From assembly GCA_964536565.1 (NCBI GenBank), contig CAZHXK010000002.1, positions 1 to 41,404 on the forward strand: 41,404 nucleotides of DNA. Direction: 5' to 3'. Numbering within the stretch: position 1 is the first letter of the stretch; the number at the start of each line of letters is the position of its first letter. Under the pieces are notes generated by a model. It was not told where the DNA came from, searched no databases, and worked only from the letters and a program-made list of their open reading frames with translations. Origin of the DNA: GCA-002688135 sp964536565 (GTDB taxonomy: Bacteria > Patescibacteriota > Patescibacteriia > Magasanikbacterales > GCA-002688135). A program made the translations under genes and the position numbers. Shown piece after piece: positions 6,847 through 14,890 of this stretch.

Positions 6847-8757
6847 CTAGTCTCCGCAGGCCGCGTTGTCCTGAGGATCGAGGGCACAATAGCCGCCGTC
6901 CTCATCGCAGTCAGGAGTACCGTTTCCGTCGTAGTCGCCACCACAGAGGATGCAACCAGATGCCGGACCGAAACACACGAAGGCATTAGCCGTAAAGAAC
7001 GGGTCAGGTACCGGACGTGGGTCCATGAAGATGTCGTATGCAACCTCGACTCCTTCAAAGAAGAAGCGAAGCTTACCACATTGATCCGACAGAACCGCAC
7101 CACTCGTATCGCCGTCGACGAAGAGCAGATCATTTCCGTCCAAACCATCGAGATCGAACTCGATGTTGAAGCGGTGTAGACCAGCAAGGCCGCCAGACGT
7201 CGAGGAGTATACCGTATCAGTCGAAAGACCGAGGCCGGGATTCAGCGGCTTGTATGATGGGAACGAGACACTTTCGAAGTCATCGTGCACCACCGGGCCA
7301 CCAAACGAACATGCGCCAGTCGACTTGAAGGTCACCAACACACTACCAGAAACCGTCGGGTTACATTCGAGCTCGTCTTGCAGCCCGTTGCAATTGTCGT
7401 CGGTTGCGTTACCGCACCACTCCGGCTGAGCCGGATTGATGTTTGCATTGGAATCGTCACAGTCTGCGCCTTTGGCACAGCCTTCGCCGAAGCCGTCGTT
7501 ATCCTCGTCAGTGCAAGGAACCACACAATCCTCGTCTGCTTCCCCGTCACAGTTGTTGTCGGCTTCATCGAAGCAGACCTCAGTAACTGGAACGGTTTCA
7601 CCAAGACAGTCAGTCAGCTCGCCGAGCGCACAGACTTGCACACCATCGCCGCACGTACCCACACCAGACGTACCATCGGCACCGGTATAGCATGCAACTT
7701 GAAGTGCCTTGCCGTCGTCCCCTTCGTCAGCGACCGCATCGCAGTCATTGTCTTTGGAGTCGCAGGTCTCAGCCGCAGGGACCGTCTCGCCTACACAGCT
7801 TCCAAACGCACCATCAGCGCAGGTTTGCGTACCACCAGTACACTCACCCACATCTTCAGTTCCGTCTGGGCCGTTATAGCAATCTTGAGTCAATGCATCG
7901 CCGGCATCATCCTCATCGGATGCGCCGTCACAGTCATTGTCGAGTGAGTCACATGTCTCAGGCGACGGATCGCCAGGAGTCACACTACACACCTCACCGT
8001 TTTGCTCAGCGTTGCAGACAACCGTACCCGTGTTCTCGCACTCGCCAGTTCCGACCGTACAACCCGTTCCCAGGTTCGCAAAGTCTTCATCAGCAGCCCC
8101 GTCACAGTCATTGTCGTCACCGTCACATACGTCAGAGCTCGGCACAACTTCGCCATTGCAACTTCCGAATGCAGCGTCAGAACACGTCTGCGTTCCGCCA
8201 ACACACTCGCCTACGTCCTGAGTACCATCGGCACCATTGTAGCAGTCTTGCGTGAGCGGCTGACCAGCCTGATCTTCGTCGACCAGACCTTCGCAGCTGT
8301 TATCGAGACCGTCACAGACCTCCGGAGAGATCTTGAGAAGCGCCTCGAATTCGCAGTCGCTCGGAGAGCCACCAACACAGTTCTCAACCGTCGTCAGGCA
8401 CTCGCCCACACCACACGTGGTCTGGCCGAGTCCTTCATCTACTGCGTTATCGCAGTTGTTGTCCGCGCCATCGCACACTTCGTCACTCGGCGTGACCTCA
8501 CCTTCGCAGTCGGTGTACACACCGCCAACACAGGCTTGAACGCCGAACTTGCACGCACCGACACCAGCAGTGCCAGCCTCGCCAGTGTAACACTGGACAG
8601 ACGCACCATTTTCGTCGCACGCAGTGCCTGGCTCACCAGGCTCGAGAGCGCCTAAGGATTGCCCCAGCGCATTGCTGGGCAATGCGCCCGGCTCAATGTC
8701 TTGAGCACATCCGACGATGAGCACGCTTACTGCCAAAAGAAAAACCAGATATCGCAT
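6847..8757 (-). CDS. Large Cys/Asp-rich lipoprotein with MopE-type putative metal-binding repeats
   Basis: This 636-residue protein starts with a lipoprotein signal (hydrophobic helix, lipobox LIVGC, lipidated Cys17). The body holds about seven copies of a motif of the form ETCDxxDNDCDGxxDED separated by GxxTCxxGxxGxC spacers, the pattern of the MopE 'putative metal-binding' repeat family. The last part has EF-hand-like DxDxDG loops (DEDNDGFGEG, GGDYDGNGTPDC) and a roughly 130-residue domain without cysteines. It should sit outside the membrane, cross-linked by disulfides and probably binding calcium or copper. The gene is visibly richer in G+C and uses different codons from its neighbours. 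Such proteins are typical of Myxococcota and related bacteria, so transfer is likely. The start is fixed by GGGAGG 6 bases upstream. It has its own terminator. Confidence 0.85.
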   Translation of the reverse strand: MRYLVFLLAVSVLIVGCAQDIEPGALPSNALGQSLGALEPGEPGTACDENGASVQCYTGEAGTAGVGACKFGVQACVGGVYTDCEGEVTPSDEVCDGADNNCDNAVDEGLGQTTCGVGECLTTVENCVGGSPSDCEFEALLKISPEVCDGLDNSCEGLVDEDQAGQPLTQDCYNGADGTQDVGECVGGTQTCSDAAFGSCNGEVVPSSDVCDGDDNDCDGAADEDFANLGTGCTVGTGECENTGTVVCNAEQNGEVCSVTPGDPSPETCDSLDNDCDGASDEDDAGDALTQDCYNGPDGTEDVGECTGGTQTCADGAFGSCVGETVPAAETCDSKDNDCDAVADEGDDGKALQVACYTGADGTSGVGTCGDGVQVCALGELTDCLGETVPVTEVCFDEADNNCDGEADEDCVVPCTDEDNDGFGEGCAKGADCDDSNANINPAQPEWCGNATDDNCNGLQDELECNPTVSGSVLVTFKSTGACSFGGPVVHDDFESVSFPSYKPLNPGLGLSTDTVYSSTSGGLAGLHRFNIEFDLDGLDGNDLLFVDGDTSGAVLSDQCGKLRFFFEGVEVAYDIFMDPRPVPDPFFTANAFVCFGPASGCILCGGDYDGNGTPDCDEDGGYCALDPQDNAACGD

Positions 8758-8830
8758 TGTTGCCTCCCAAATTTAGGCTTTTTCTGAACTGAGAACCGGA
8801 ATGTGTCGTTAAAGATTATTGTCAAAGTGC

Positions 8831-8855
8831 TTCACTCCCGTCTTATCGGAGTGAA
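8831..8855. promoter_or_regulatory. Inverted repeat upstream of the lipoprotein gene
   Basis: Perfect 8-bp arms TTCACTCC and GGAGTGAA are separated by 9 bases, about 75 bases before the lipoprotein start. It lies just downstream of a TTGACA (8885-8890 region) on the minus strand. It could be an operator or a 5'-leader hairpin; the sequence does not decide. Confidence 0.4.
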
Positions 8856-8924
8856 TGCAACAGTTAATCATATGTGTCATATATTGTCAATAGCATTTAC
8901 ACGACAAAAAATGCACTTAATTTA

Positions 8925-8951
8925 CAAAAAAATCCCCGACTTTGCGGGGAT
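8925..8951 (-). terminator. Rho-independent terminator of purA
   Basis: The stem ATCCCCG/CGGGGAT (8932-8938 with 8945-8951) is followed on the minus strand by a run of seven Ts. It begins 7 bases after the purA stop codon. Confidence 0.9.
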
Positions 8952-8957
8952 CAGTTA

Positions 8958-10232
8958 TTACGCAGCGAGCGGAAGCTCGACATTCTGCTTGCGATCAGGG
9001 CCAAGTGATACCGTCGTAACTGGAATACCTACCTCATCCTGGATGAGCTGAAGGTACGCCTTTGCCTGACGTGGCAGATGCGCACGATCGCGGATACCTG
9101 AGATATCCTCGTTCCAGCCTTCCATAGCCTTATAAACTGGTTCGTATGTTTCCATGATCTCAGTCGTCACAGATGCGTCACGAGGGAGGATTGCGCCAGT
9201 TTTTTTGTGCTTGTATCCCACACAGACCTTGAGCGGCCCTTGTCCGGACAATACATCCAACTTAGTCACAGCGAGCTCAGTCACACCAGCACGTCCCACT
9301 GCATATCGAAGCTGTGGAAGATCGAGCCACGCACATCGACGCGGACGTCCAGTCGTCGCACCATATTCCGCACCTGCCTTGCGGATTCGCTCAGCATCAT
9401 CACCATGCAGTTCTGTCGGTAATGGCCCAGCACCAACACGTGTGAGGTATGCTTTTGCAACCCCTACTATACTGTCGTACGTACTGAGATCACATTGAGC
9501 CAATCCAATCTGAGGAACACAGAATGAGGATGTGACGTACGGACGCGTTCCACCAAGCACATCAAGCATCACCGCCTGAGCACCTTCGAACAAGACGAGA
9601 CCACCCATAACACTTCTATTGATGATCTGCGCGGTATCTCCCAGGTGCGGGATGAGGCGATCAGCAAAGCTCATCAGAAAGTGCACGCACTGTTCGAGTG
9701 TCTGTGGCTTCTCGATACCATGAAACATTGCCGTATTACGCAGCTCTTCGTAGTACTTGCCCTTGAGCAACTTTGCACGAAGTTTTGCTTCATCACGTAG
9801 GTCACCCATAGTAATGCAGCCGCGAAGATCGCTGTACGCAGGACCGATACCACGCTTTGTGGTTCCAATCTTATCTACGCCACGAGACATTTCTCGACCA
9901 GCATCAATGTCTTTATGCACCGGAAGAATGATTGGTGCATTCACATCGACCACCACAGTGGACCCACATGAAATCGCCATAGCGACCTCTCTCGCGAAAA
10001 CGTCGAGGTCGATTACCTCGTACGCCGTACACAGACAGATCATGCCACGACGAGTCATCGCCGAAGGGACTGTATGAACCACCGTCTTCTTCCCGTCGAT
10101 CACCAGTGTGTGCCCAGCATTGTTCCCTCCATGGTAACGTACCGTCACATCGGCGTTCTCTGCGAGTAGATCGACAATCTTTCCCTTCCCCTCATCTCCC
10201 CACTGACACCCGACAACAGCTGTTGCTGGCAT
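8958..10232 (-). CDS. purA: Adenylosuccinate synthetase
   Basis: This 424-residue enzyme makes adenylosuccinate from IMP, aspartate and GTP, the first step from IMP to AMP. The signature motifs are all present: WGDEGKGK (residues 11-18), GGNNAGHT, KRGIGPAYSD, FEGAQAVMLDVLGGTRPYVTSS, TGRPRRCAWLDL and TKLDVLSG. Length is normal for the family. The ATG at 10232 is preceded by AAAGGAGAG, a clear ribosome-binding site. It has its own promoter (10277-10305) and terminator (8925-8951), so it is monocistronic. No purB or earlier purine genes are in the window; many related genomes salvage IMP instead of making it. Confidence 0.97.
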   Translation of the reverse strand: MPATAVVGCQWGDEGKGKIVDLLAENADVTVRYHGGNNAGHTLVIDGKKTVVHTVPSAMTRRGMICLCTAYEVIDLDVFAREVAMAISCGSTVVVDVNAPIILPVHKDIDAGREMSRGVDKIGTTKRGIGPAYSDLRGCITMGDLRDEAKLRAKLLKGKYYEELRNTAMFHGIEKPQTLEQCVHFLMSFADRLIPHLGDTAQIINRSVMGGLVLFEGAQAVMLDVLGGTRPYVTSSFCVPQIGLAQCDLSTYDSIVGVAKAYLTRVGAGPLPTELHGDDAERIRKAGAEYGATTGRPRRCAWLDLPQLRYAVGRAGVTELAVTKLDVLSGQGPLKVCVGYKHKKTGAILPRDASVTTEIMETYEPVYKAMEGWNEDISGIRDRAHLPRQAKAYLQLIQDEVGIPVTTVSLGPDRKQNVELPLAA

Positions 10233-10276
10233 ATACTCTCTCCTTTGAAAGTTTTTAAATGAGCGAAACCTTAATC

Positions 10277-10305
10277 AGAATATCAGCCCGTCTGAATCCT
10301 GTCAA
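10277..10305 (-). promoter_or_regulatory. Sigma-70-type promoter of purA
   Basis: TTGACA (10300-10305), a 17-base spacer and TATTCT (10277-10282) on the minus strand lead to a 44-base leader with a good ribosome-binding site before purA. Confidence 0.75.
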
Positions 10306-10308
10306 TAC

Positions 10309-10330
10309 AAAAAACCGCCTTTTGAGCGGT
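10309..10330 (-). terminator. Terminator downstream of the small membrane protein gene
   Basis: The stem ACCGC/GCGGT (10314-10318 with 10326-10330) is followed by six Ts on the minus strand. It lies between the 10385 gene and the purA promoter and probably ends the nrd operon. Confidence 0.7.
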
Positions 10331-10384
10331 CTTTTGGTATGCAATTACGTCCCAGATTAACACGATTAAAGACGTTCGTCAAAT

Positions 10385-10840
10385 TTATTTTTTTGGAAAA
10401 TAGATGTATGCAGCCCATGAAACAATCAGCGCTATCCAGTACTGTGTGTGTTCCCACAATTCAACACGGTCACCAAAAATTTGATCGCCGATTGAGAAGA
10501 AACTGAAAATGACGAGCCCAACGAGCGTCCCCCAAAAAAACCACGCATGCGCTTTTTCATTTTTCTTTTTAAGAAGGAAATATAACGCACCAGCACATAA
10601 CACAAATGCTATGAGTTCGGCGACGGTTGTTTTTACAAATACTGCGTGTGGAATCCGTGGATCGTCGACACCAATCGATGCAAAGTAATCCATAAACTGC
10701 GCAAGTCGGTTTCTTCCTGCCCAGATATACGTCGGTTCTGTTATGAGTTTGTCGATGAAGTTGAGGAACCAGAATAGTGTCCAGTACAGGACGACACCGA
10801 TCTGAATGATTCTGCCCTCTATTTGTTTTGTGTGTTTCAT
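10385..10840 (-). CDS. Conserved-looking four-helix membrane protein of unknown function
   Basis: This is a 151-residue protein with about four hydrophobic helices: residues 13-30, 68-88, 98-118 and 130-147. A short polar N-terminus precedes them, and a loop contains TYIWAGRNRLAQFMDYFASIG. The overall shape is like small DoxX-type or uncharacterised inner-membrane proteins, but no diagnostic motif is visible, so no function is given. It follows nrdG by 20 bases on the same strand, so it is probably co-transcribed with the anaerobic reductase genes. A terminator follows it. Confidence 0.7.
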   Translation of the reverse strand: MKHTKQIEGRIIQIGVVLYWTLFWFLNFIDKLITEPTYIWAGRNRLAQFMDYFASIGVDDPRIPHAVFVKTTVAELIAFVLCAGALYFLLKKKNEKAHAWFFWGTLVGLVIFSFFSIGDQIFGDRVELWEHTQYWIALIVSWAAYIYFPKK

Positions 10841-10860
10841 ATGTGCGTATTATAACATGT

Positions 10861-11568
10861 CTATATCCGAACATCAGCATGCATGACATGCGGACTGAAT
10901 ATATCCCGAGCAAATTCTGTCAGCTTTGCATCCTTGTATGTCGTCAAAGTGCCATACGCCGGGTCGAGTGTTTTTCCTGGACGAAATGCTTGTAGGTACA
11001 GATTCTGAGCACCCTCTACTTCTCTGGCCATTTTCTTCATGATCTCCGGAGTGTGAATTTCCTTGATAACCGTCGTTCTGAATTCATGATCTACTCCTGA
11101 GTTTACGATCGTTCTAATTGAGGATCGAATTTTTTCTGGTTGCACGCACCGACCACTTACCCCTTGGTATTTTTCTGGAATGTGCTTGAGGTCCATCGCA
11201 ATATAGTCAACGAGTTGCTGTTCGATGACTTGTTCAAGTATTTCAGGACGCGCACCATTTGAGTCCAGTTTTATTTTAAGGCCTTCGTCACGGATTTTTT
11301 TCATGAACGTAAGAAGATCGCCTTGAATCGTAGGCTCTCCCCCTGTAATGACAACTCCCTCTAGCATTCCCTTTCGGGCCCGAAGAAACCTAAGCACAGC
11401 ACCTTCCGGAATAAAGCTATCCTTTATTTTGAGAATTTCTTCAGGCAACACAAATTCTGGATTGTGACACATGCCACAACGGAAATTACACCCCGGCGTG
11501 AACACGATACACGCCGGGGTGTCTGGGAAATCGATCAGAGATATTTTCTGGATTCCTGATATGAGCAT
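10861..11568 (-). CDS. nrdG: Anaerobic ribonucleoside-triphosphate reductase activating protein (radical SAM)
   Basis: This 235-residue radical SAM enzyme carries the CxxxCxxC iron-sulfur motif as Cys27, Cys31, Cys34 (GCNFRCGMC), followed by VVITGGEPT, the SAM-binding GGE motif. It opens with ISGIQKISLIDFPD, typical of the longer NrdG type in anaerobes. It generates the glycyl radical on NrdD. Its ATG overlaps the stop of the 55-residue glycyl-radical gene by one base (TAATG), so the activase and its target peptide should be made in balance. Many related proteins are annotated as pyruvate-formate-lyase-activating-like; the context settles NrdG here. Confidence 0.93.
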   Translation of the reverse strand: MLISGIQKISLIDFPDTPACIVFTPGCNFRCGMCHNPEFVLPEEILKIKDSFIPEGAVLRFLRARKGMLEGVVITGGEPTIQGDLLTFMKKIRDEGLKIKLDSNGARPEILEQVIEQQLVDYIAMDLKHIPEKYQGVSGRCVQPEKIRSSIRTIVNSGVDHEFRTTVIKEIHTPEIMKKMAREVEGAQNLYLQAFRPGKTLDPAYGTLTTYKDAKLTEFARDIFSPHVMHADVRI

Positions 11569-11735
11569 TATCCGTATTGTTCAAAAAAGTCTTTGTTTGA
11601 TGCAATACATTCTTCGAAGTGCTTTCGAGAGTAGTGCTCGGCTTTCTTACCAATGTTGAAGTGAGATACCGGACGGTGGTATCCCATGACTCGCGTCCAA
11701 ACCTCGCAACGCTGGCGCTCTATTTTTTGTGACAT
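11568..11735 (-). CDS. nrdD: Separate C-terminal glycyl-radical domain of class III ribonucleotide reductase (55 aa)
   Basis: This 55-residue frame begins MSQKIERQRCEVWTRVMGYH, then has RPVSHFNIGKKAEHYSRKHF. In ordinary NrdD proteins the extreme C-terminus reads like EVxxRVxGYxRPVxxWNxGKxxE, with the radical on the glycine after RV and one further residue. Here that is Gly18. The large NrdD gene upstream ends without this segment. The gene lies 26 bases after it and one base before nrdG in overlap, so the operon order is catalytic domain, radical peptide, activase. No clear ribosome-binding site precedes the ATG. I infer that the two polypeptides assemble, as the GrcA spare-part domain does with pyruvate formate-lyase. 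Confidence 0.85.
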   Translation of the reverse strand: MSQKIERQRCEVWTRVMGYHRPVSHFNIGKKAEHYSRKHFEECIASNKDFFEQYG

Positions 11736-11761
11736 AGCATGGGGGTTAATTAGTAGTCTTT

Positions 11762-13897
11762 TTATAAGCTCAGTATTTTTTGCTTCTCCACCTCTTTATT
11801 CTCTGTATACATCGCTCTGTACTGTTCATCCTTTGCTTCTCCAACGAGCCCAAGTTCCTTGTCACACGTTGGACAGAAGTCATGCTCGCCCGCTATATAT
11901 CCATGTTTCGGACAGATTGAGAACGCTGGTGTGATGGTAATGTACGGCAATTTGAATTTGTTGAGGATATTCCTGACCAGTTTTCTACACGCAACCGCAG
12001 ATGTTATACGTTCCGTCATGTAGCAATGCAGCACCGTCCCACCTGTGTATTTCTTCTGCAGGTCATCCTGAAGCATGAGTGCTTCGAATACATCATCCGT
12101 ATAGCCAACCGGCAGCTGTGATGAATTCGTATAGAATGGTGCTTCCTGTGTCCCTGCTTGTAATATACCCGCATATCGACGCTGATCTTCTTTTGCGAAC
12201 CGATACGTTGCCCCCTCTGCTGGAGTCGCCTCTAAGTTATACAGATGACCTGTTTCCTCCTGATATAGGGTGAGTTTTTCACGCATATGATCAAGTACCT
12301 CTTTCGCGAATGCCTGACCCCACTCCGTCACAATCGACTCTTCGTCATTAGTAAAATTCCGAATTGCTTCATTCAACCCGTTCACTCCGATTGTTGAGAA
12401 GTGGTTGCGAAGTTTTCCGAGGTATCGTTTTGTATACGGAAACAATCCACGATCGATCCATTTTTGAATCTCTTTTCTTTTAATTTCGAGTGACGTTTTC
12501 GCTGTCTGCATGAGATGAGACATTCTTTCAAGAAATTTTTCTTTATCTCCTTGGCATGTATATCCTATACGCGCTGCATTTACTGTCACTACTCCAATCG
12601 ATCCAGTCATTTCCGCTGATCCAAATAATCCTCCTCCTCTACTTCGTAGCTCGTTTAAGTCCAACTGGAGTCGGCAGCACATCGAGCGAACATCTCCAGG
12701 GTTCAAATCCGAGTTGATAAAGTTCTGAAAATATGGTGTTCCATACTTTGCAGTCATCTCAAATAGCGGCAGATTATTAACATTATACCAATCGAATTCT
12801 TTGGTAATATTGTACGTCGGAATAGGAAAAGTGAACGTCCTACCTTTTGCATCTCCTTTTATCATCACCTCAATGAATGCTCGATTAATGATATTCATTT
12901 CGTGTTCGAGTTCTCCATAGGTGTATGCGAATTCTTTTCCGGCAAGTAGTAGTCTTTTGTCTTTGAGGTCATCAGGGACTGTCCAGTCGAGCGTGATGTT
13001 TGTGAATGGTGTTTGTGTTCCCCATCGTGAAGGGATATTCAAGTTAAAAACAAAGGACTGCATGTTCTGATATACATATTGATACACCTCTTTTTCAATG
13101 TACGACGCTCGTGCCTGAGGTGAAGTAAATACCGCACCACCATCAGACAATTTTTCATGCACTTCCATTTCGTATTTCTTCACGAATGGCGCAAGATACG
13201 TGTCGAAGCTCGAGAATGCCTGCGCACCCGCCCACTCGTTCTGAAGCGTTCCAAAAAAGTTGACCATTTGTGCAACTGCTGATGATAGATGCTTTGGCGG
13301 TTTCGATTCGATTTTTTCTGCGGGTCCATTAAAACCTTCTTCCAGCAGCACCCTTAAATTCCACCCAGCACAGTAACCCGCAAGCATGTCGAGGTCGTGA
13401 ATGTGTAGGTCTGCATTCCTGTGTGCACCCCCAACTTGCTTTGGGTAGATATGAGAAAGCCAGTAATTTGCCACCACCTTACCAGCAGTGTTCAAAATTA
13501 ATCCACCCAATGAATATCCTTGATTTGAATTTGCATTCACACGCCAATCTAGTTTGTCGAGATATTCCGAGATAGTTTTACCGACTTCGACCACTACGTT
13601 CCTCTCCTCCCGAGCTTCACGTCTTTTTTCTCGATAGAGAATGTAAGATTTTGCGATATCTTTGTAGTCGTATTGTACAAGCATGTGCTCGACGCCATCC
13701 TGAATGTTTTCTACTGTCGGCACCTGATCTGCATATAATTCCTCCAGCTGCACAAATACATCCTTGGCAAGTGTTGCAGGCAGCGCCCTGTCGCGCTTAC
13801 CCACGGACTCCGCCGCATTTCCTATAGCCACCTCGATCTTTTTTATATCAAAATCAACAACAGCACCGTTTCGTTTCTGCACTTTTAATATGGCCAT
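11762..13897 (-). CDS. nrdD: Anaerobic ribonucleoside-triphosphate reductase, large part lacking the glycyl-radical tail
   Basis: This 711-residue protein reduces ribonucleoside triphosphates to dNTPs without oxygen. An N-terminal ATP-cone (about residues 3-95, starting ILKVQKRNGAVVDFDIKKIE) provides allosteric control. The catalytic barrel includes LHIHDLDMLAGYCAGWNL, VFNLNIPSRWGTQTPFTN, SMCCRLQLDLNELRSRGGGLF and LNEAIRNF. The C-terminus has the zinc-site region SICPKHGYIAGEHDFCPTC and then stops after an unrelated charged tail (KEVEKQKILSL). The RVxGY glycyl-radical motif that normally follows is missing and is encoded next door at 11568-11735. I prefer the ATG at 13897 to the TTG at 13903. 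It starts 8 bases after the Gfo/Idh gene, so it shares that operon. Confidence 0.93.
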   Translation of the reverse strand: MAILKVQKRNGAVVDFDIKKIEVAIGNAAESVGKRDRALPATLAKDVFVQLEELYADQVPTVENIQDGVEHMLVQYDYKDIAKSYILYREKRREAREERNVVVEVGKTISEYLDKLDWRVNANSNQGYSLGGLILNTAGKVVANYWLSHIYPKQVGGAHRNADLHIHDLDMLAGYCAGWNLRVLLEEGFNGPAEKIESKPPKHLSSAVAQMVNFFGTLQNEWAGAQAFSSFDTYLAPFVKKYEMEVHEKLSDGGAVFTSPQARASYIEKEVYQYVYQNMQSFVFNLNIPSRWGTQTPFTNITLDWTVPDDLKDKRLLLAGKEFAYTYGELEHEMNIINRAFIEVMIKGDAKGRTFTFPIPTYNITKEFDWYNVNNLPLFEMTAKYGTPYFQNFINSDLNPGDVRSMCCRLQLDLNELRSRGGGLFGSAEMTGSIGVVTVNAARIGYTCQGDKEKFLERMSHLMQTAKTSLEIKRKEIQKWIDRGLFPYTKRYLGKLRNHFSTIGVNGLNEAIRNFTNDEESIVTEWGQAFAKEVLDHMREKLTLYQEETGHLYNLEATPAEGATYRFAKEDQRRYAGILQAGTQEAPFYTNSSQLPVGYTDDVFEALMLQDDLQKKYTGGTVLHCYMTERITSAVACRKLVRNILNKFKLPYITITPAFSICPKHGYIAGEHDFCPTCDKELGLVGEAKDEQYRAMYTENKEVEKQKILSL

Positions 13898-13905
13898 AGA
13901 CAAGC

Positions 13906-14889
13906 TTATGTAAGTATTATTTCTTTGTGTTCTTGTGAGCTTTTACGCGCTGCCTCCACGACCTCTAACACACGCATTCCATCAGCAATCGTGCATGAAG
14001 GATGTTTGTTGTGCTCGATCATTTCGATGAACTCCGCAGCGACTTCCTTGAACATATCATTCCTTTCCGACGTATACGTCTGCATCTCTGCTATACCCGC
14101 CTTGTGCACAACGACTTCATTAGGTTCGAAACTCCAGCGAATCGATCCACCATCTCCTACAATGTGAATGTATTTTTCATGAGGTCTTCCGAGCAGATCC
14201 AGATGCATGTTCACACGTGTGCCATTTGCGTATCGAGCAATGAGATCCACCGAATCATCGGAGTTGATTTCCAAATTTCCGATCGTCTCAACATTGGCGA
14301 AAATGTACTTCGGCATACCAAACATCCATATCATCAGGTCAATGAAATGACTCTCATCTAAAAGTGCACCACCACCCATTTCCTTTTTTGCCATGAAGAA
14401 ATCTTTGTAATTTTCCCATGGATGCCAATCTGCTAAATGCGCACTCATCACCATTCGGACATGCCTGACAGTTCCGATATCATGCTCATCCAGTTGTGCT
14501 TTTACGTCAATGAGCGGCTTCCACCAGCGGTATGTATACCCGAGAAGTATTCGTGTATTTATATCTTTGAGTAGCTCAGCATCTACTAGGTGCGCAGAAA
14601 GAGGTTTCTCCATAAGAACCGGAGTACCCTTCTTCGCCAGTTCCTGTGCTTGTGCGATGTGAAAGATTGGTGGAGATGCAATCACCGCACCATCGAAGGT
14701 ATGTTCGCTCCGCAGACGTTCGAGGTCAGTGTCTGTTTTGATACATCCGATCTTCTCAGTAATTTCCTTAAGTCGGTCCTCTCGAGGATCAAACGCAGAT
14801 ATTTCACACCCAAGACTTGAGAGGTTTTGTGCATGGCGCTTTCCAGCCGACCCTGCACCTATAATTAGAATGTGTATTTTTGAACTCAT
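13906..14889 (-). CDS. Gfo/Idh/MocA-family NAD(P)-dependent oxidoreductase
   Basis: This 327-residue protein has the Rossmann dinucleotide motif IIGAGSAGKRH (residues 8-18), the family signature VLMEKPLSAH, and a C-terminal alpha/beta domain with MGGGALLDESHFIDLMIWMFG, where the HxxD-type histidine lies. Members oxidise or reduce sugars or inositols, often nucleotide sugars. It follows the ThDP enzyme gene by one base and precedes nrdD by 8 bases. The context with a 2-hydroxyacid dehydrogenase and a ThDP enzyme suggests a small carbohydrate or keto-acid pathway. The substrate is not known. Confidence 0.88.
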   Translation of the reverse strand: MSSKIHILIIGAGSAGKRHAQNLSSLGCEISAFDPREDRLKEITEKIGCIKTDTDLERLRSEHTFDGAVIASPPIFHIAQAQELAKKGTPVLMEKPLSAHLVDAELLKDINTRILLGYTYRWWKPLIDVKAQLDEHDIGTVRHVRMVMSAHLADWHPWENYKDFFMAKKEMGGGALLDESHFIDLMIWMFGMPKYIFANVETIGNLEINSDDSVDLIARYANGTRVNMHLDLLGRPHEKYIHIVGDGGSIRWSFEPNEVVVHKAGIAEMQTYTSERNDMFKEVAAEFIEMIEHNKHPSCTIADGMRVLEVVEAARKSSQEHKEIILT

Positions 14890-14890
14890 A

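Noticed and set aside
6841..8655. Several long open frames on the plus strand opposite the MopE-repeat gene (for example 7285-7947 and 8002-8655)
   Set aside because: They mirror the repetitive, GC-rich lipoprotein gene; translations are low-complexity (Thr/Ala/Val/Arg-rich) with no ribosome-binding sites. The minus frame has clear repeats, a lipobox, a ribosome-binding site and a terminator.
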